Assembly (NCBI RefSeq): GCF_040112705.1
Contig: NZ_CP157804.1
Coordinates: forward strand, 1,118,501-1,182,500
Length of the DNA stretch: 64,000 nt
Source of the DNA: Flagellimonas sp. MMG031
GTDB taxonomy: Bacteria; Bacteroidota; Bacteroidia; Flavobacteriales; Flavobacteriaceae
Direction of reading: 5' to 3'
The notes under the pieces were generated by a model. That model searched no databases, was not told where the DNA came from, and saw only the letters and a program-made list of their open reading frames with translations. Positions 1-8,827 of this stretch are shown piece by piece; within the stretch, counting starts at the first letter, position 1; the number at the start of each line of letters is the position of its first letter. Position numbers and translations under genes: made by a program.

Positions 1-68
1 TAAAATGGAAATAATCCAAAAAATAAATATCAACAACCCGTGCTGTTATTTTTTCCGAAAAATCATCC

Positions 69-76
69 TATCTTTG
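69..76 (+). promoter_or_regulatory. Putative -7 promoter element TATCTTTG
   Basis: TATCTTTG matches the Bacteroidota -7 consensus TAnnTTTG exactly. It lies just upstream of a run of three hairpins that ends in an intrinsic terminator. I do not see a good TTTG -33 element at the usual distance; the upstream stretch is T-rich. Confidence 0.5.
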
Positions 77-82
77 TATCGT

Positions 83-177
83 TGTGTTGGATTCCAGTCG
101 CGATGATTGGAATCAGGTTGAAGCATCCAATCGATGCTCGCCAATGAAAGGCTTTCCTTTTGGAAGGCTTTTTTTGT
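83..177 (+). ncRNA. Candidate structured small RNA, about 95 nt, unrecognised
   Basis: No convincing protein is encoded here. The stretch holds three consecutive hairpins: GATTCCA (90-96) with TGGAATC (108-114), AGCATC (122-127) with GATGCT (133-138), and a terminator stem (147-170) followed by Ts. A perfect TAnnTTTG element at 69-76 would place the 5' end near 83. Promoter, compact fold and terminator within about 100 nt, with no ORF, is what an independently transcribed sRNA looks like. I cannot assign it to a family; it could instead be the leader or tail of something left of the window. Boundaries are inferred. Confidence 0.45.
147..175 (+). terminator. Intrinsic terminator of the candidate sRNA
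   Basis: AAAGGCTTTCC (147-157) pairs with GGAAGGCTTT (162-171) around a TTTT loop, with two G-U pairs, and runs straight into a T tract. The polarity suits plus-strand transcription. Confidence 0.65.
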
Positions 178-223
178 TCGTGAGACCCAGTTTTGGACTT
201 GTTCAAAATGCTAGGTCGAACAA

Positions 224-243
224 ATTCCGCTAAAAAGCGGAAT
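224..243. repeat. Short perfect hairpin ATTCCGC/GCGGAAT
   Basis: Seven-bp perfect arms around TAAAAA. It resembles the small 'ATTCC...GGAAT' hairpin at 12032-12051. Probably a dispersed intergenic element; no gene overlaps it. Confidence 0.5.
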
Positions 244-277
244 CCTTTCCTAATGAATTGGGTGATAATGTCACTTT

Positions 278-322
278 GAGCGCAGTCGAGAAGTCTCTTT
301 GCCAAAGGTCTCGACTGCGCTC
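278..322. repeat. Dispersed palindrome, full copy
   Basis: GAGCGCAGTCGAGA at 278-291 is repeated as its exact reverse complement at 309-322, giving 14-bp arms around a 17-nt loop. This is the best-preserved copy of an element seen at several intergenic sites in the first 27 kb. Confidence 0.8.
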
Positions 323-581
323 GACCTGACAAATAACAAAGCATTTTTGGTAATTCGTGCAATTCGTGTCGAGTCACTTAACCAAGCAAAAGATTCTTCG
401 CTTGGCTCAGAGTGACCATTAGATTTCTCAATCGTCGCTATGCTCCTCATTTCGAAATGACAGGTTAATTCTCTTTTGATGATGGTGTCATTCGAATCAA
501 CTGAAGTAAAATACACGTCATGCTGAACTTGTTTCAGCATCTCATTCCAATTTGCTTGAGATTCATCACAAAACCTATCTT

Positions 582-646
582 GAGCGCAGTCGAGAAGTCT
601 CTAACTAGATATTTGGTCTCATATCTCGACTCCGCTCGATATGACC
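582..646. repeat. Dispersed palindrome, second copy
   Basis: GAGCGCAGTCGAGA (582-595) faces a slightly degenerate partner (TCTCGACTCCGCTC, 624-637) followed by GATATGACC. Between this and the first copy (323-581) I see only low-information sequence and no supported gene. Confidence 0.75.
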
Positions 647-668
647 GATTGACCTGAAACAAAGCATA

Positions 669-1643
669 TCAACCTCCAGAAATACTGTGCATCACATGAT
701 GCACCAGCGAAGCAGCCAGTTTGGCGGTTTGTCCATCAATATCGTACTTCGGGTTCATCTCCGCGATATCCATACTGATCAATTTTCCAGAGCCTATAAT
801 CGTTTTTAGGCATTCCAGAACCATATACGGGCTAAAGCCCATGGGGGAAGGGGCACTAACCCCGGGTGCGTAGGCAGAAGAGAACCCATCCAAATCGATG
901 GTCACATAAATATGGTCCACATTTTTGGCAAAAGCATTGATCCAAGTGGTAATTTCTTCCAGTAGGGGAATTTGGAAGGTATCGTTCATCACGTAAATCA
1001 CATCAAGGTCCCTAGCGGTTTGAAATAGATTTCGGTCGTTGGCATCTCTTCGGATACCCAAACAGAGATAGTTGAAATCGATACCTTCTTTTTGACAATC
1101 CTTGGCTATTTGATAAAATGGGGTGCCCGAGTTGTTCTGCTCCGTGTTTTTCCGCAAATCAAAATGTGCATCAAAATTGATGATGCCAATGGTTTGGCCT
1201 TCTTTTTTGGCGTCCAGATACTTTTTGATGCCGTTGTAGTGGCCGTAGGCCATATCATGTCCGCCACCCAGAATGATAGGAAATTGCTTCTTCTCCAAAA
1301 GAACAGATACGGCTTCGGCGAGTTTTTCTTGTGCTGACTCCATATCATCTCCTTCACAAACCACGGAACCTACATCGTGGAACCGTACATTGCTTCCGAG
1401 ATGGTTGGGCATTTTGGACAAACTGCTTTTGATGACATCGGGCCCCTCAACAGCTCCGACACGACCTTGGTTTCGGCGTACGCCCTCGTCGCAGGCATAA
1501 CCCAATAGGGAAATGGATTTTTTCTGGGCCTCTGGAAGCTCTTCCAAAGGGGTGCAATGCACTTTTTCGTGCAAATACAGCCACTTATTGGAGATTCTTC
1601 CGGTCCAAAGGTCTTTTTTCGGGGGAGTGTAGTGTTTCATCAC
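669..1643 (-). CDS. hutG: Formimidoylglutamase (arginase/ureohydrolase family)
   Basis: Last step of histidine degradation: hydrolyses N-formimidoyl-glutamate to glutamate and formamide in the cytoplasm. The 324-residue product has the binuclear Mn signature of ureohydrolases: GGGHD at 126-130, NFDAHFD at 156-162 and DLDGFS at 250-255, supplying H129, D158, H160, D162, D250 and D252. The company of hutU, hutI and hutH assigns it to formimidoylglutamate rather than arginine or agmatine. It is the distal gene, one base after hutU. Two Met codons in tandem open the frame, so the start may be at 1643 or 1640. Confidence 0.93.
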   Translation of the reverse strand: MMKHYTPPKKDLWTGRISNKWLYLHEKVHCTPLEELPEAQKKSISLLGYACDEGVRRNQGRVGAVEGPDVIKSSLSKMPNHLGSNVRFHDVGSVVCEGDDMESAQEKLAEAVSVLLEKKQFPIILGGGHDMAYGHYNGIKKYLDAKKEGQTIGIINFDAHFDLRKNTEQNNSGTPFYQIAKDCQKEGIDFNYLCLGIRRDANDRNLFQTARDLDVIYVMNDTFQIPLLEEITTWINAFAKNVDHIYVTIDLDGFSSAYAPGVSAPSPMGFSPYMVLECLKTIIGSGKLISMDIAEMNPKYDIDGQTAKLAASLVHHVMHSISGG

Positions 1644-1644
1644 A

Positions 1645-3648
1645 TTAAAAAAGGTCGTCCAACATATCGGTTTCTACAAGATAGGGCAAAGTTACCCTTA
1701 AATCTGGGGTGCGTTCCATTTCTCGTTCAATGGCAAAGCGGGCTTCTTTGTTCCGTGCCCAGCTTCTTCGGGAAATCCCATTGTTCACATCAAAAAACAG
1801 CATTTTCTTTAATCGGTTTGATGCCTCTTTGGAACCATCCAGCACCATGCCAAATCCACCATTGATCACTTCGCCCCAGCCAACGCCGCCACCATTATGG
1901 ATGGACACCCAAGTGGCTCCCCTAAAGCTGTCGCCAATCACATTCTGAATGGCCATATCGGCGGTAAATTTGCTGCCATCGTAAATGTTGCTGGTTTCTC
2001 GAAAGGGCGAATCTGTTCCGCTTACATCGTGATGGTCGCGTCCCAAAACCACGGGCGCACTGATTTCTCCCTTGGCAATGGCCGTATTGAAGGCATCTGC
2101 AATCTTGCTTCGCCCCTCGGCATCGGCATAGAGGATTCGGGCTTGCGAACCTACCACCAATTTGTTCTGTTCCGCTTCCGAAATCCATTTGATGTTGTCC
2201 TGCATTTGCTGTTGGATTTCTTCGGGCGCTTCGGATTTTATCTTTTTCATCACTTCAAGGGCAATGGCATCCGTTTTTTGAAGGTCTTCCGGATTGCCCG
2301 AAGTGCATACCCATCGGAAGGGTCCAAATCCGTAATCAAAACACATGGGCCCCAAAATATCCTGAACGTAAGATGGATATCTGAAATCAATGCTGTTTTT
2401 GGCCATTACATCGCCGCCTGCCCGGGAAACTTCCAATAAAAAGGCATTGCCGTAATCAAAGAAGTAGGTGCCTTTGGCCGTATGTTTGTTGATGGCATTG
2501 ATTTGTCTCCGCAACGATTCCTGTGCTTTCTCTTTGAACGCTTTCGGGTTTTCCACCATTAAGGCGTTGGATGCTTCAAAAGAGAGTCCTGCCGGGTAGT
2601 AACCGCCTGCCCAAGGATTGTGCAAGGAGGTTTGGTCGGAACCCAGATGAACAAAAATATTTTCCTCATCAAACCGTTCCCAAACATCCACCACATTACC
2701 GATGTAAGCCAAGGAAACCACTTCTTTATTTTCCACGGCCTCTTTGGTGCGAACGACCAACAGGTCCAAATCGACCAATAATTCATCTACCCAACCTTGT
2801 TCGTGTCGTTTTTTGGCAGCTTCGGGGTTGACTTCGGCACAGATGGTGATGCCCCCGGCAATATTTCCTGCTTTGGGTTGTGCACCGCTCATTCCTCCAA
2901 GTCCAGCGGTCAAAAAAATCTTGCCTTCGGGAGATTCATTTTTCTGCAATACTTTTCGGAAAGCGTTCATAACGGTGATAGCCGTTCCATGAACAATGCC
3001 TTGTGGGCCAATGTACATGTAGGAACCTGCCGTCATCTGTCCGTATTGTGTCACACCAAGTGCATTGTATTTTTCCCAATCATCGGGTTGGGAGTAGTTG
3101 GGAATCATCATCCCGTTGGTGACCACGACCCTTGGCGCTTCTTTGGACGATGGAAAAAGTCCCATCGGATGCCCGGAATACATGTGCAGGGTCTGTTCCT
3201 CGGTCATTTCCGCCAAATATTTCATGGTGAGCAGGTACTGTGCCCAATTTTGAAAAACTGCTCCATTGCCCCCATAAGTGATCAATTCTTCGGGATGCTG
3301 GGCCACAGCAGGGTCCAAATTGTTTTGGATCATGAGCATGATGGCTGCCGCCTGATGTGTTTTTGCAGGATATTCCGAAATGGGCCGGGCATACATTTTA
3401 TAATCGGGCTTAAACCGGTGCATGTAAATCCGACCGTAGGTTTTGAGTTCCTCGGCAAATTCCCGTGCGAGTTCATTGTGCCAAGCTTCAGGAAAATAAC
3501 GTAGCGCATTTTGTACGGCCAGTTTTTTCTCTTCTTTGGTGAGGATATCCTTCCGTTTTGGCACTGGGTTGCCGTTTATGGGATATGGTTTTTTTGCGGG
3601 AAGCTGCTCGGGTATGCCTTGTAATATCTGTTGCTGAAATTCAGTCAT
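1645..3648 (-). CDS. hutU: Urocanate hydratase (urocanase)
   Basis: Second step of histidine degradation: adds water to urocanate to give 4-imidazolone-5-propionate, using tightly bound NAD+. At 667 residues it is about 100 longer than the classical 550-560-residue enzyme, the form usual in Bacteroidota. The NAD-binding segment GGMSGAQPKAG lies near 251-261, and the conserved active-site Cys448 lies in FRWVCTSGNP. The gene follows hutI by 10 bp and precedes hutG, so it is in the hut operon. Confidence 0.96.
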   Translation of the reverse strand: MTEFQQQILQGIPEQLPAKKPYPINGNPVPKRKDILTKEEKKLAVQNALRYFPEAWHNELAREFAEELKTYGRIYMHRFKPDYKMYARPISEYPAKTHQAAAIMLMIQNNLDPAVAQHPEELITYGGNGAVFQNWAQYLLTMKYLAEMTEEQTLHMYSGHPMGLFPSSKEAPRVVVTNGMMIPNYSQPDDWEKYNALGVTQYGQMTAGSYMYIGPQGIVHGTAITVMNAFRKVLQKNESPEGKIFLTAGLGGMSGAQPKAGNIAGGITICAEVNPEAAKKRHEQGWVDELLVDLDLLVVRTKEAVENKEVVSLAYIGNVVDVWERFDEENIFVHLGSDQTSLHNPWAGGYYPAGLSFEASNALMVENPKAFKEKAQESLRRQINAINKHTAKGTYFFDYGNAFLLEVSRAGGDVMAKNSIDFRYPSYVQDILGPMCFDYGFGPFRWVCTSGNPEDLQKTDAIALEVMKKIKSEAPEEIQQQMQDNIKWISEAEQNKLVVGSQARILYADAEGRSKIADAFNTAIAKGEISAPVVLGRDHHDVSGTDSPFRETSNIYDGSKFTADMAIQNVIGDSFRGATWVSIHNGGGVGWGEVINGGFGMVLDGSKEASNRLKKMLFFDVNNGISRRSWARNKEARFAIEREMERTPDLRVTLPYLVETDMLDDLF

Positions 3649-3658
3649 GATTCAATTT

Positions 3659-4885
3659 TTAGTGGATGGGCGTTCCTTTTTTCCAAACTTCACTAGGCTT
3701 TAATTGCCCTTGGTGATAGGTGATTTCTTGATAATTAGCCGTCGGGAAGATTACAAAGTCAGCTACTGCTCCGGCCTCCAGTTTGCCCCGGTCTGTCAAA
3801 CGCAAAGCTGCCGCTGCCCTCGAAGTGATACCTGCCAAAACTTCGGTGTTCGAGAGTTTTTCAAAGGTGCCCAAAATACTGGCTTGGGTCAACAGGTCGC
3901 CCATAGGTGCGGACCCTGGATTGTGGTCACTGGCAATGGACAAAGCACCTCCTGCATCCAAAATTTTGCGAGCAGGAGTATAGGCACATCCCAAACCGAG
4001 GGATGCTCCGGGCAAGGCCGTGGCTATGGTATTGCTTTTGGCCAATAATTGAATCTCTTTTTCGGTGCTGACCTCCAAATGGTCGGCGCTTACAGCATCA
4101 AAATCCACAGCAACTTGACTACCTCCTGTGGTAAATTGGTCGGCGTGCACGGTGATGTCGAATCCCATTTCTTTCGCCTTTTGGAAATAAGGTCTGATTT
4201 CTTCAGGGGAAAAAGCACTTTCCTCCACAAAGGCATCCACCCGGCGAGCCAAGTTTTCTGCTTTGATCATCGGGAACAATTCATGAATGATAACGTCCAA
4301 ATACTCCTTCTCCTGATGCCAATCTTTGGGTTTCATGTGTGCAGCCAAACAGGTCGGTATCAAAGAGGCGTTAGTGGTTGCATTGGCCTGTTGGATAGCG
4401 CGTAGCATTTTCAATTCTTCATCCACGGAAAGGCCGTATCCGCTTTTTACTTCGATGGTGGTAACACCGTTTTTGAGATGCTTTGCGCTTCTGGCAAGAA
4501 TCCCTTCTACCAATTCTTGTTGTGATGCCTTTCGGGTCTGGGTCACTGTATCCCAGATACCGCCACCGGCCTTGGCAATCTCCAAATAGGTCTTTCCTGC
4601 ATTTCGGTAAGCATAATCTCGGGCACGGGTTCCGCCAAAACAAATATGGGTGTGCGAGTCTACAAAGCCGGGCAAACAAATATGTTCTCCTTCAATATGG
4701 TGGATGTCGACATCATCGGATTTCAACTCCTCAAAAACACCGACTTTGCGTATTTTTCCTTCGGAAACCAAAATACCCCCACGTTCAATGATGGGCAGTT
4801 GCTCATCTTTGAGCGCTCCTTTTAAGGGAAGTCCTGTCATGGGAAGTAATTGGGCAAAGGGGCCTATCAATAGTGGTCTGTTCAT
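3659..4885 (-). CDS. hutI: Imidazolonepropionase
   Basis: Third step of histidine degradation: hydrolyses imidazolonepropionate to formimidoylglutamate. It is an amidohydrolase-fold enzyme with the metal motif HTH in DSHTHICFGG, a later HAD (in TVHADQF) and the SDHNPGSAP segment. I start it at ATG 4885, giving MNRPLLIGPF, because that codon comes one base after the hutH stop. A longer frame from 4909 would overlap the hutH end and add eight residues (MMNLKHTS) that look non-native. The protein is 408 residues from the chosen start, normal for the family. Confidence 0.95.
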   Translation of the reverse strand: MNRPLLIGPFAQLLPMTGLPLKGALKDEQLPIIERGGILVSEGKIRKVGVFEELKSDDVDIHHIEGEHICLPGFVDSHTHICFGGTRARDYAYRNAGKTYLEIAKAGGGIWDTVTQTRKASQQELVEGILARSAKHLKNGVTTIEVKSGYGLSVDEELKMLRAIQQANATTNASLIPTCLAAHMKPKDWHQEKEYLDVIIHELFPMIKAENLARRVDAFVEESAFSPEEIRPYFQKAKEMGFDITVHADQFTTGGSQVAVDFDAVSADHLEVSTEKEIQLLAKSNTIATALPGASLGLGCAYTPARKILDAGGALSIASDHNPGSAPMGDLLTQASILGTFEKLSNTEVLAGITSRAAAALRLTDRGKLEAGAVADFVIFPTANYQEITYHQGQLKPSEVWKKGTPIH

Positions 4886-4886
4886 G

Positions 4887-6464
4887 CTAGTATGTTTCAA
4901 ATTCATCAAGGTGTGGCGTATTCCACTTCAGTTGTTTTTCATCCATCACACGGTCTACCAAATCAATGATTTCACCGTTTTGGATGATTTCGATTCCTTT
5001 TTCGATGTCATCGGCAAAGACACGGTCGTTTTCGGCAAAAGCAACCGTGGTTCTCAGGAAGGTATGTATTTCATCCAACAGAATGCCCGATTTTAAAGGT
5101 TTTCTGTACTCAAAGGCCTGTGCTGCCGTCAACAATTCAATAGCGAGGATTTTCTCTACATTCCCAATAATGTTGAGCGCTTTTCTACCGCTGATGGAAC
5201 CCATACTCACATGATCTTCCTGTCCCAAGGAGGTTGGGATACTGTCCGCGCTGGCAGGGAAACACAAACTTTTGTTCTCGCTGGCCAAAGCAGCCGAGGT
5301 GTACTGCAAGATCATATAGCCCGAATTGATGCCCGTATCCTTCATCAATAATTTGGGGACTCCGGGGCTATTGCCTTCCAGGGCCAAGTAGATGCGTCGG
5401 TCGGAGATGTTTCCGATTTCCGAAGCGGCCAAAGCTGCATAATCCAAGGCCATGGCCAAGGGCTGTCCGTGAAAATTACCTCCGCTGATGGTCAATTCAT
5501 CATTGATAATGACAGGATTGTCGGTGACCGAGTTGAGCTCGATTTCCAATAGCTCTTTCAGGTGAAGCCAAGCATTTCGCGAAGCGCCATGTACTTGCGG
5601 CATACAACGAAGGGAGTAGGGGTCTTGCACCCGTTCGCAATCGATATGGTCTTCCAAGATCTCGGAACCTTGGAGCAGGGTGCGGATTCTACCCGCTACG
5701 TGCTGATTGCCTTTGAAGGGCCGTAGTTCATGCAATTCTTCAAAAAAAGGCTTCATGGAACCTTGCAGTCCTTCGAGCATCATGGCACCGACAATATCGG
5801 CTTGACGCAGACAGCGTTGCAATTTATGAAGGACCAACACCCCGTGGGCTGCGATAAATTGGGTGCCGTTGATCAAGGCGAGACCTTCTTTTGGACCCAA
5901 TTCCAAGGGTTGCAACCCTGTTTGTTGAAATAATTCTTGTGTTGGGATGGTTTCACCTTGGTATTCCACCTTACCCAAACCAATTAATGGTAAAAACAAA
6001 TGGGATAGGGGCGCTAAATCGCCAGAAGCCCCAACCGAACCTTGGGATGGCACCACGGGAATGGCATCGTTTTCCAAATGCCAAAGCATGCGTTGCAGGG
6101 TGGTTTCGGCGATGCCTGAATAGCCCTTGGCCAAGGCATGGATTTTTAGAATCAACATGATTTTGGCCAATTCCGTGGAAATGGGTTCCCCGACGCCTAC
6201 GCTGTGACTTTTCAGTATATTGGACTGAAGGATTTTGGTGTCCGCTTTGGAAATTTTGGTGTTGCACAAAGGACCAAAACCTGTATTGATGCCATACACG
6301 GTATCGCCTTTTTCCACGATACGTTGCACCCGTTGGTAACTTGCATTCACATTTTTCAGGCATTTATCTGAAAAAATGCCCTTAATGGTTCCTTTGGCCA
6401 AACCCAACGCTATGCTTGCGGTTAAATGGTCTTCGCCAAAGTGAAATGTTCGGTCTGTCGCCAT
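4887..6464 (-). CDS. hutH: Histidine ammonia-lyase
   Basis: First step of histidine degradation: removes ammonia from L-histidine to give trans-urocanate. The electrophilic MIO cofactor forms from Ala146-Ser147-Gly148 in GSVGASGDLAPL. The catalytic-tyrosine loop YGINTGFG lies at 58-65. The 525 residues are typical. It is the first gene of the minus-strand hut operon and diverges from a LysR regulator across 215 bp. That gap holds a candidate LysR operator and a -7 element facing hutH. Confidence 0.97.
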   Translation of the reverse strand: MATDRTFHFGEDHLTASIALGLAKGTIKGIFSDKCLKNVNASYQRVQRIVEKGDTVYGINTGFGPLCNTKISKADTKILQSNILKSHSVGVGEPISTELAKIMLILKIHALAKGYSGIAETTLQRMLWHLENDAIPVVPSQGSVGASGDLAPLSHLFLPLIGLGKVEYQGETIPTQELFQQTGLQPLELGPKEGLALINGTQFIAAHGVLVLHKLQRCLRQADIVGAMMLEGLQGSMKPFFEELHELRPFKGNQHVAGRIRTLLQGSEILEDHIDCERVQDPYSLRCMPQVHGASRNAWLHLKELLEIELNSVTDNPVIINDELTISGGNFHGQPLAMALDYAALAASEIGNISDRRIYLALEGNSPGVPKLLMKDTGINSGYMILQYTSAALASENKSLCFPASADSIPTSLGQEDHVSMGSISGRKALNIIGNVEKILAIELLTAAQAFEYRKPLKSGILLDEIHTFLRTTVAFAENDRVFADDIEKGIEIIQNGEIIDLVDRVMDEKQLKWNTPHLDEFETY

Positions 6465-6520
6465 ATTTTTAGATTAGATTACTAACTGATTGTCCGCGAT
6501 ACTCCCATGAATTAAAGGAT

Positions 6521-6593
6521 GTCAGGTCGAATGCAGTCGAGACCTTTTTTAGGAATCTAAGTTCAATAACTTCTCGACTGCGCTCGAAGTGAT
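6521..6593. repeat. Dispersed palindrome in the hut intergenic region
   Basis: GTCAGGTCGAATGCAGTCGAGA (6521-6542, written here in part as the left arm) faces CTCGACTGCGCTCGAAGTGAT (from 6573), about 30 nt later. It lies between hutH and the promoters, so it would be transcribed as part of the hutH leader. Confidence 0.7.
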
Positions 6594-6620
6594 ATTGAGG
6601 CATGATTAATCGCGGTTATT

Positions 6621-6664
6621 CAAAAGTATCAATTAGGTTTAATAATTGCCAATACTTATTTTTG
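6621..6664. promoter_or_regulatory. Divergent hutH/lysR promoters with LysR-type operator
   Basis: CAAAAGTA at 6621-6628 reads TACTTTTG on the minus strand, a TAnnTTTG -7 element for hutH. TATTTTTG at 6657-6664 is a perfect -7 element for the LysR gene, 15 bp before its ATG. Between them lies CAATTA-N7-TAATTG (6630-6648), perfect 6-bp arms that contain the T-N11-A core (T6633/A6645) of LysR-family operators. The arrangement is the classical divergent LysR autoregulatory one. Confidence 0.6.
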
Positions 6665-6679
6665 TAATAATCAATAAGT

Positions 6680-7567
6680 ATGAATTATCAAATAGAGCTT
6701 CGACATTTCATCTATTTTTTGGCCGTGGCCGAAGAGCTTCACTATCGGAAAGCTGCCGAAAAGCTATTTATTTCTCAGCCTGGTTTGAGTACCCAAATCA
6801 AACAGATGGAGGAAATATTGGACACTCAGCTGTTTGTGAGGGACAAGAAGAAAGTCAGTCTGACCCCAGCAGGTGAGTTTTTGAAAAAGGAGGTGGAATT
6901 CATCCTGAATCATCTGGAACAGACCAAAAAGCAAGTCAAACTCATTGGAGAGGGACAGTTAGGGGAAGTGCGAATCGGTTTTTTGGGTTCGGCCATGCAA
7001 AATGTTGTGCCGAATCTATTGCTACAGTTAAAGGAAAAGTTTCCCACCGTGCATACTACTTTGGAGGAGCTTTCCAATCGCTCACAGATCAATGCTATTT
7101 TGGCTGACCGTTTGGATTTGGGCTTTGTCCGATTGTCGCGCGTCCCCAGAGGACTCGAGGTTAAACCTGTTTTTGAGGATACCTTTTCCTTGGTGTTGCC
7201 GGAGAATCATCCTTTGGATGAATCCAATTTTATGGGTATCCATCAGGTGGCGGATGAGGATTTTATACTGTTTTCCCAAGATTATAGTCCCATGTACTAT
7301 GATACGGTGCTCAGCATTTGCGAGGATAGCGGTTTTGTGCCCCGGGTTTCCCATAAATCGGTGCATGCTCAGACCATTTTTAAATTGGTAGAGAACAAAC
7401 TGGGTATCGCCATTGTACCGACTACGCTTCAATATGGATTCCAAATGAAGGTAAAGTTTATCGAAATGGAAACTATAAAGCAAAGGGCCGTATTGAGCAT
7501 GGTCTGGAAAACGGATAATCGGAACCCTGCGCTCCAAAAATGTATGGACTTGCTCAATAAATTATGA
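6680..7567 (+). CDS. LysR-family transcriptional regulator, probable hut regulator
   Basis: A 295-residue LysR protein. The N-terminal winged helix-turn-helix spans about residues 1-60 (LRHFIYFLAVAEELHYRKAA followed by LFISQPGLSTQIKQ), and an effector-binding domain of the periplasmic-binding-protein fold fills the rest (from about residue 90, GQLGEVRIGFLG). It diverges from hutH and a LysR-type operator lies between them, so it most likely senses histidine or urocanate and controls the hut operon; this is inference from context. Flavobacterial hut loci commonly carry such a gene. Confidence 0.88.
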   Translation: MNYQIELRHFIYFLAVAEELHYRKAAEKLFISQPGLSTQIKQMEEILDTQLFVRDKKKVSLTPAGEFLKKEVEFILNHLEQTKKQVKLIGEGQLGEVRIGFLGSAMQNVVPNLLLQLKEKFPTVHTTLEELSNRSQINAILADRLDLGFVRLSRVPRGLEVKPVFEDTFSLVLPENHPLDESNFMGIHQVADEDFILFSQDYSPMYYDTVLSICEDSGFVPRVSHKSVHAQTIFKLVENKLGIAIVPTTLQYGFQMKVKFIEMETIKQRAVLSMVWKTDNRNPALQKCMDLLNKL

Positions 7568-7598
7568 TGTGAATATTTTGGGGTGTAACTTTGGATTT

Positions 7599-7693
7599 GT
7601 CAATTCGAGTGATTTTTGGAGTGAAGCGAAGAAAATTGTATTGAGAATTAGCATTTCAACTGCTTAGTAGTTCTCGACTGCGCTCGAACTGAC
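7599..7693. repeat. Dispersed palindrome with degenerate left arm
   Basis: GTCAATTCGAG at 7599-7609 mirrors CTCGAACTGAC at 7683-7693. The right side keeps the conserved CTCGACTGCGCTCGAA core and the left has drifted. It occupies most of the 176-bp gap between the LysR gene and the nitroreductase. Confidence 0.6.
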
Positions 7694-7743
7694 GTTTTGT
7701 TTGCAATCAGCTTTTGAATACATAAAAATCAATTTTTACAAGT

Positions 7744-8298
7744 ATGATTTTTGAATTAATTAAGGAGCGAAGAAGTATTTTTCCTCCACAATATGTAGAT
7801 AAGCCCATCGCTAAAGAGACCTTGGAAAAGATTTTGGAAGCGGCCAACTGGGCACCTACCCATAAAAAAACGGAACCTTGGCGCTTTAAGGTATTGACTG
7901 GCGCAAAGAAGGATGAAATGGGGGTATTCCTTTCTGAAAAGTATCAGGAAGTGGATCCAAAACCAAAACAGACCACTATAAACAAATTAAAAGAGAACCC
8001 TGCACGTTCCGCTGCAGTGATTGCCATTTGCATGCAACGTGACCCCAAGGAAAGCCTTCCAGAATGGGAGGAAATCGCTTCAACGGCCATGGCGGTGCAG
8101 AATATGTGGTTGTGTTGCACCGAATTGGGTATTGGCAGTTATTGGTCATCGCCCGGACTCATCAAATACATGGATGAATTTTTTGACCTAAATGAAGGCG
8201 AAAAGTGTTTAGGCTTTTTCTATATGGGTTATTTTGATGGAGAAGTGATTCCTTCTGCAAGAACACCCATTGCTGATAAAGTGGAGTGGTTGGATTAA
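7744..8298 (+). CDS. Nitroreductase-family flavoprotein
   Basis: A 184-residue FMN-dependent oxidoreductase of the nitroreductase fold. The family N-terminus RRSIFPPQYVDKPI is followed by LEAANWAPTHKKTEPWRF, the FMN-phosphate-binding segment. It probably uses NAD(P)H to reduce nitro compounds or quinones; the true substrate is unknown. The length matches the small single-domain YdjA-like group. Its TAA stop overlaps the stop of the convergent DUF456 gene by four bases. Confidence 0.85.
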   Translation: MIFELIKERRSIFPPQYVDKPIAKETLEKILEAANWAPTHKKTEPWRFKVLTGAKKDEMGVFLSEKYQEVDPKPKQTTINKLKENPARSAAVIAICMQRDPKESLPEWEEIASTAMAVQNMWLCCTELGIGSYWSSPGLIKYMDEFFDLNEGEKCLGFFYMGYFDGEVIPSARTPIADKVEWLD

Positions 8299-8807
8299 CT
8301 AAACGTAAACAGGTCGCCTGCGTATTTGATGGTGATGTATACGTAAAAAACAGCGTACAGGGCAGTTACCACAAACTTCATAAAAGTACCGGACAAAAAA
8401 CCTAAAAATGAACCGAAAGCCGCCTTCATGGCGGTTTTTTTATTGGCTTTGTTCAGTAATTCACCGACCAATGCACCAATAAACGGCCAAATGATAATAC
8501 CCAATGGTCCAAATACGGGTACAACCAAGGCAACCAGAAGTCCTACAATCGTACCCCACATGCCCGCTTTACTGCCCCCGAATTTTTTAGTGCCCATGGC
8601 GGGTATCACATAGTCCAAAACGGTAATGGCAATGGCAATCACAAAGGTTACTCCCAGAACCCACCAGTTATCCGGAACGGCTTTGGTCAAATAGAGCAGT
8701 AGTAGGCCCACCCAGCTAATGGGAGGTCCCGGCAATACGGGCAAAAAGCTACCCAGTATCCCTACCAGCATGAGGAGAAACCCTAAAATAAGGAGAGCAA
8801 TGTCCAT
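8295..8807 (-). CDS. DUF456 small membrane protein
   Basis: A 170-residue integral membrane protein with about four or five hydrophobic segments rich in Gly and Pro. It begins LLILGFLLMLVGILGSFLPV followed by LPGPPISWVGLLL, the hallmark of DUF456. The middle GSKAGMWGTIVGLLVALVVP is also typical. The function of the family is unknown. It converges on the nitroreductase and has its own good promoter upstream. Confidence 0.85.
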   Translation of the reverse strand: MDIALLILGFLLMLVGILGSFLPVLPGPPISWVGLLLLYLTKAVPDNWWVLGVTFVIAIAITVLDYVIPAMGTKKFGGSKAGMWGTIVGLLVALVVPVFGPLGIIIWPFIGALVGELLNKANKKTAMKAAFGSFLGFLSGTFMKFVVTALYAVFYVYITIKYAGDLFTFS

Positions 8808-8827
8808 GGTCGTGTTTTCATATTAGA

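Noticed and set aside
63..540. ORFs at 63-377 and 271-540 on the minus strand
   Set aside because: They translate the dispersed palindromes and the sRNA-like hairpins; no protein-like composition.
1897..3504. Long plus-strand ORFs opposite hutU (1897-2439 and 2797-3504)
   Set aside because: Antisense shadows of a strongly conserved gene; residue use (Cys, His, Phe-rich) is not that of a real protein.
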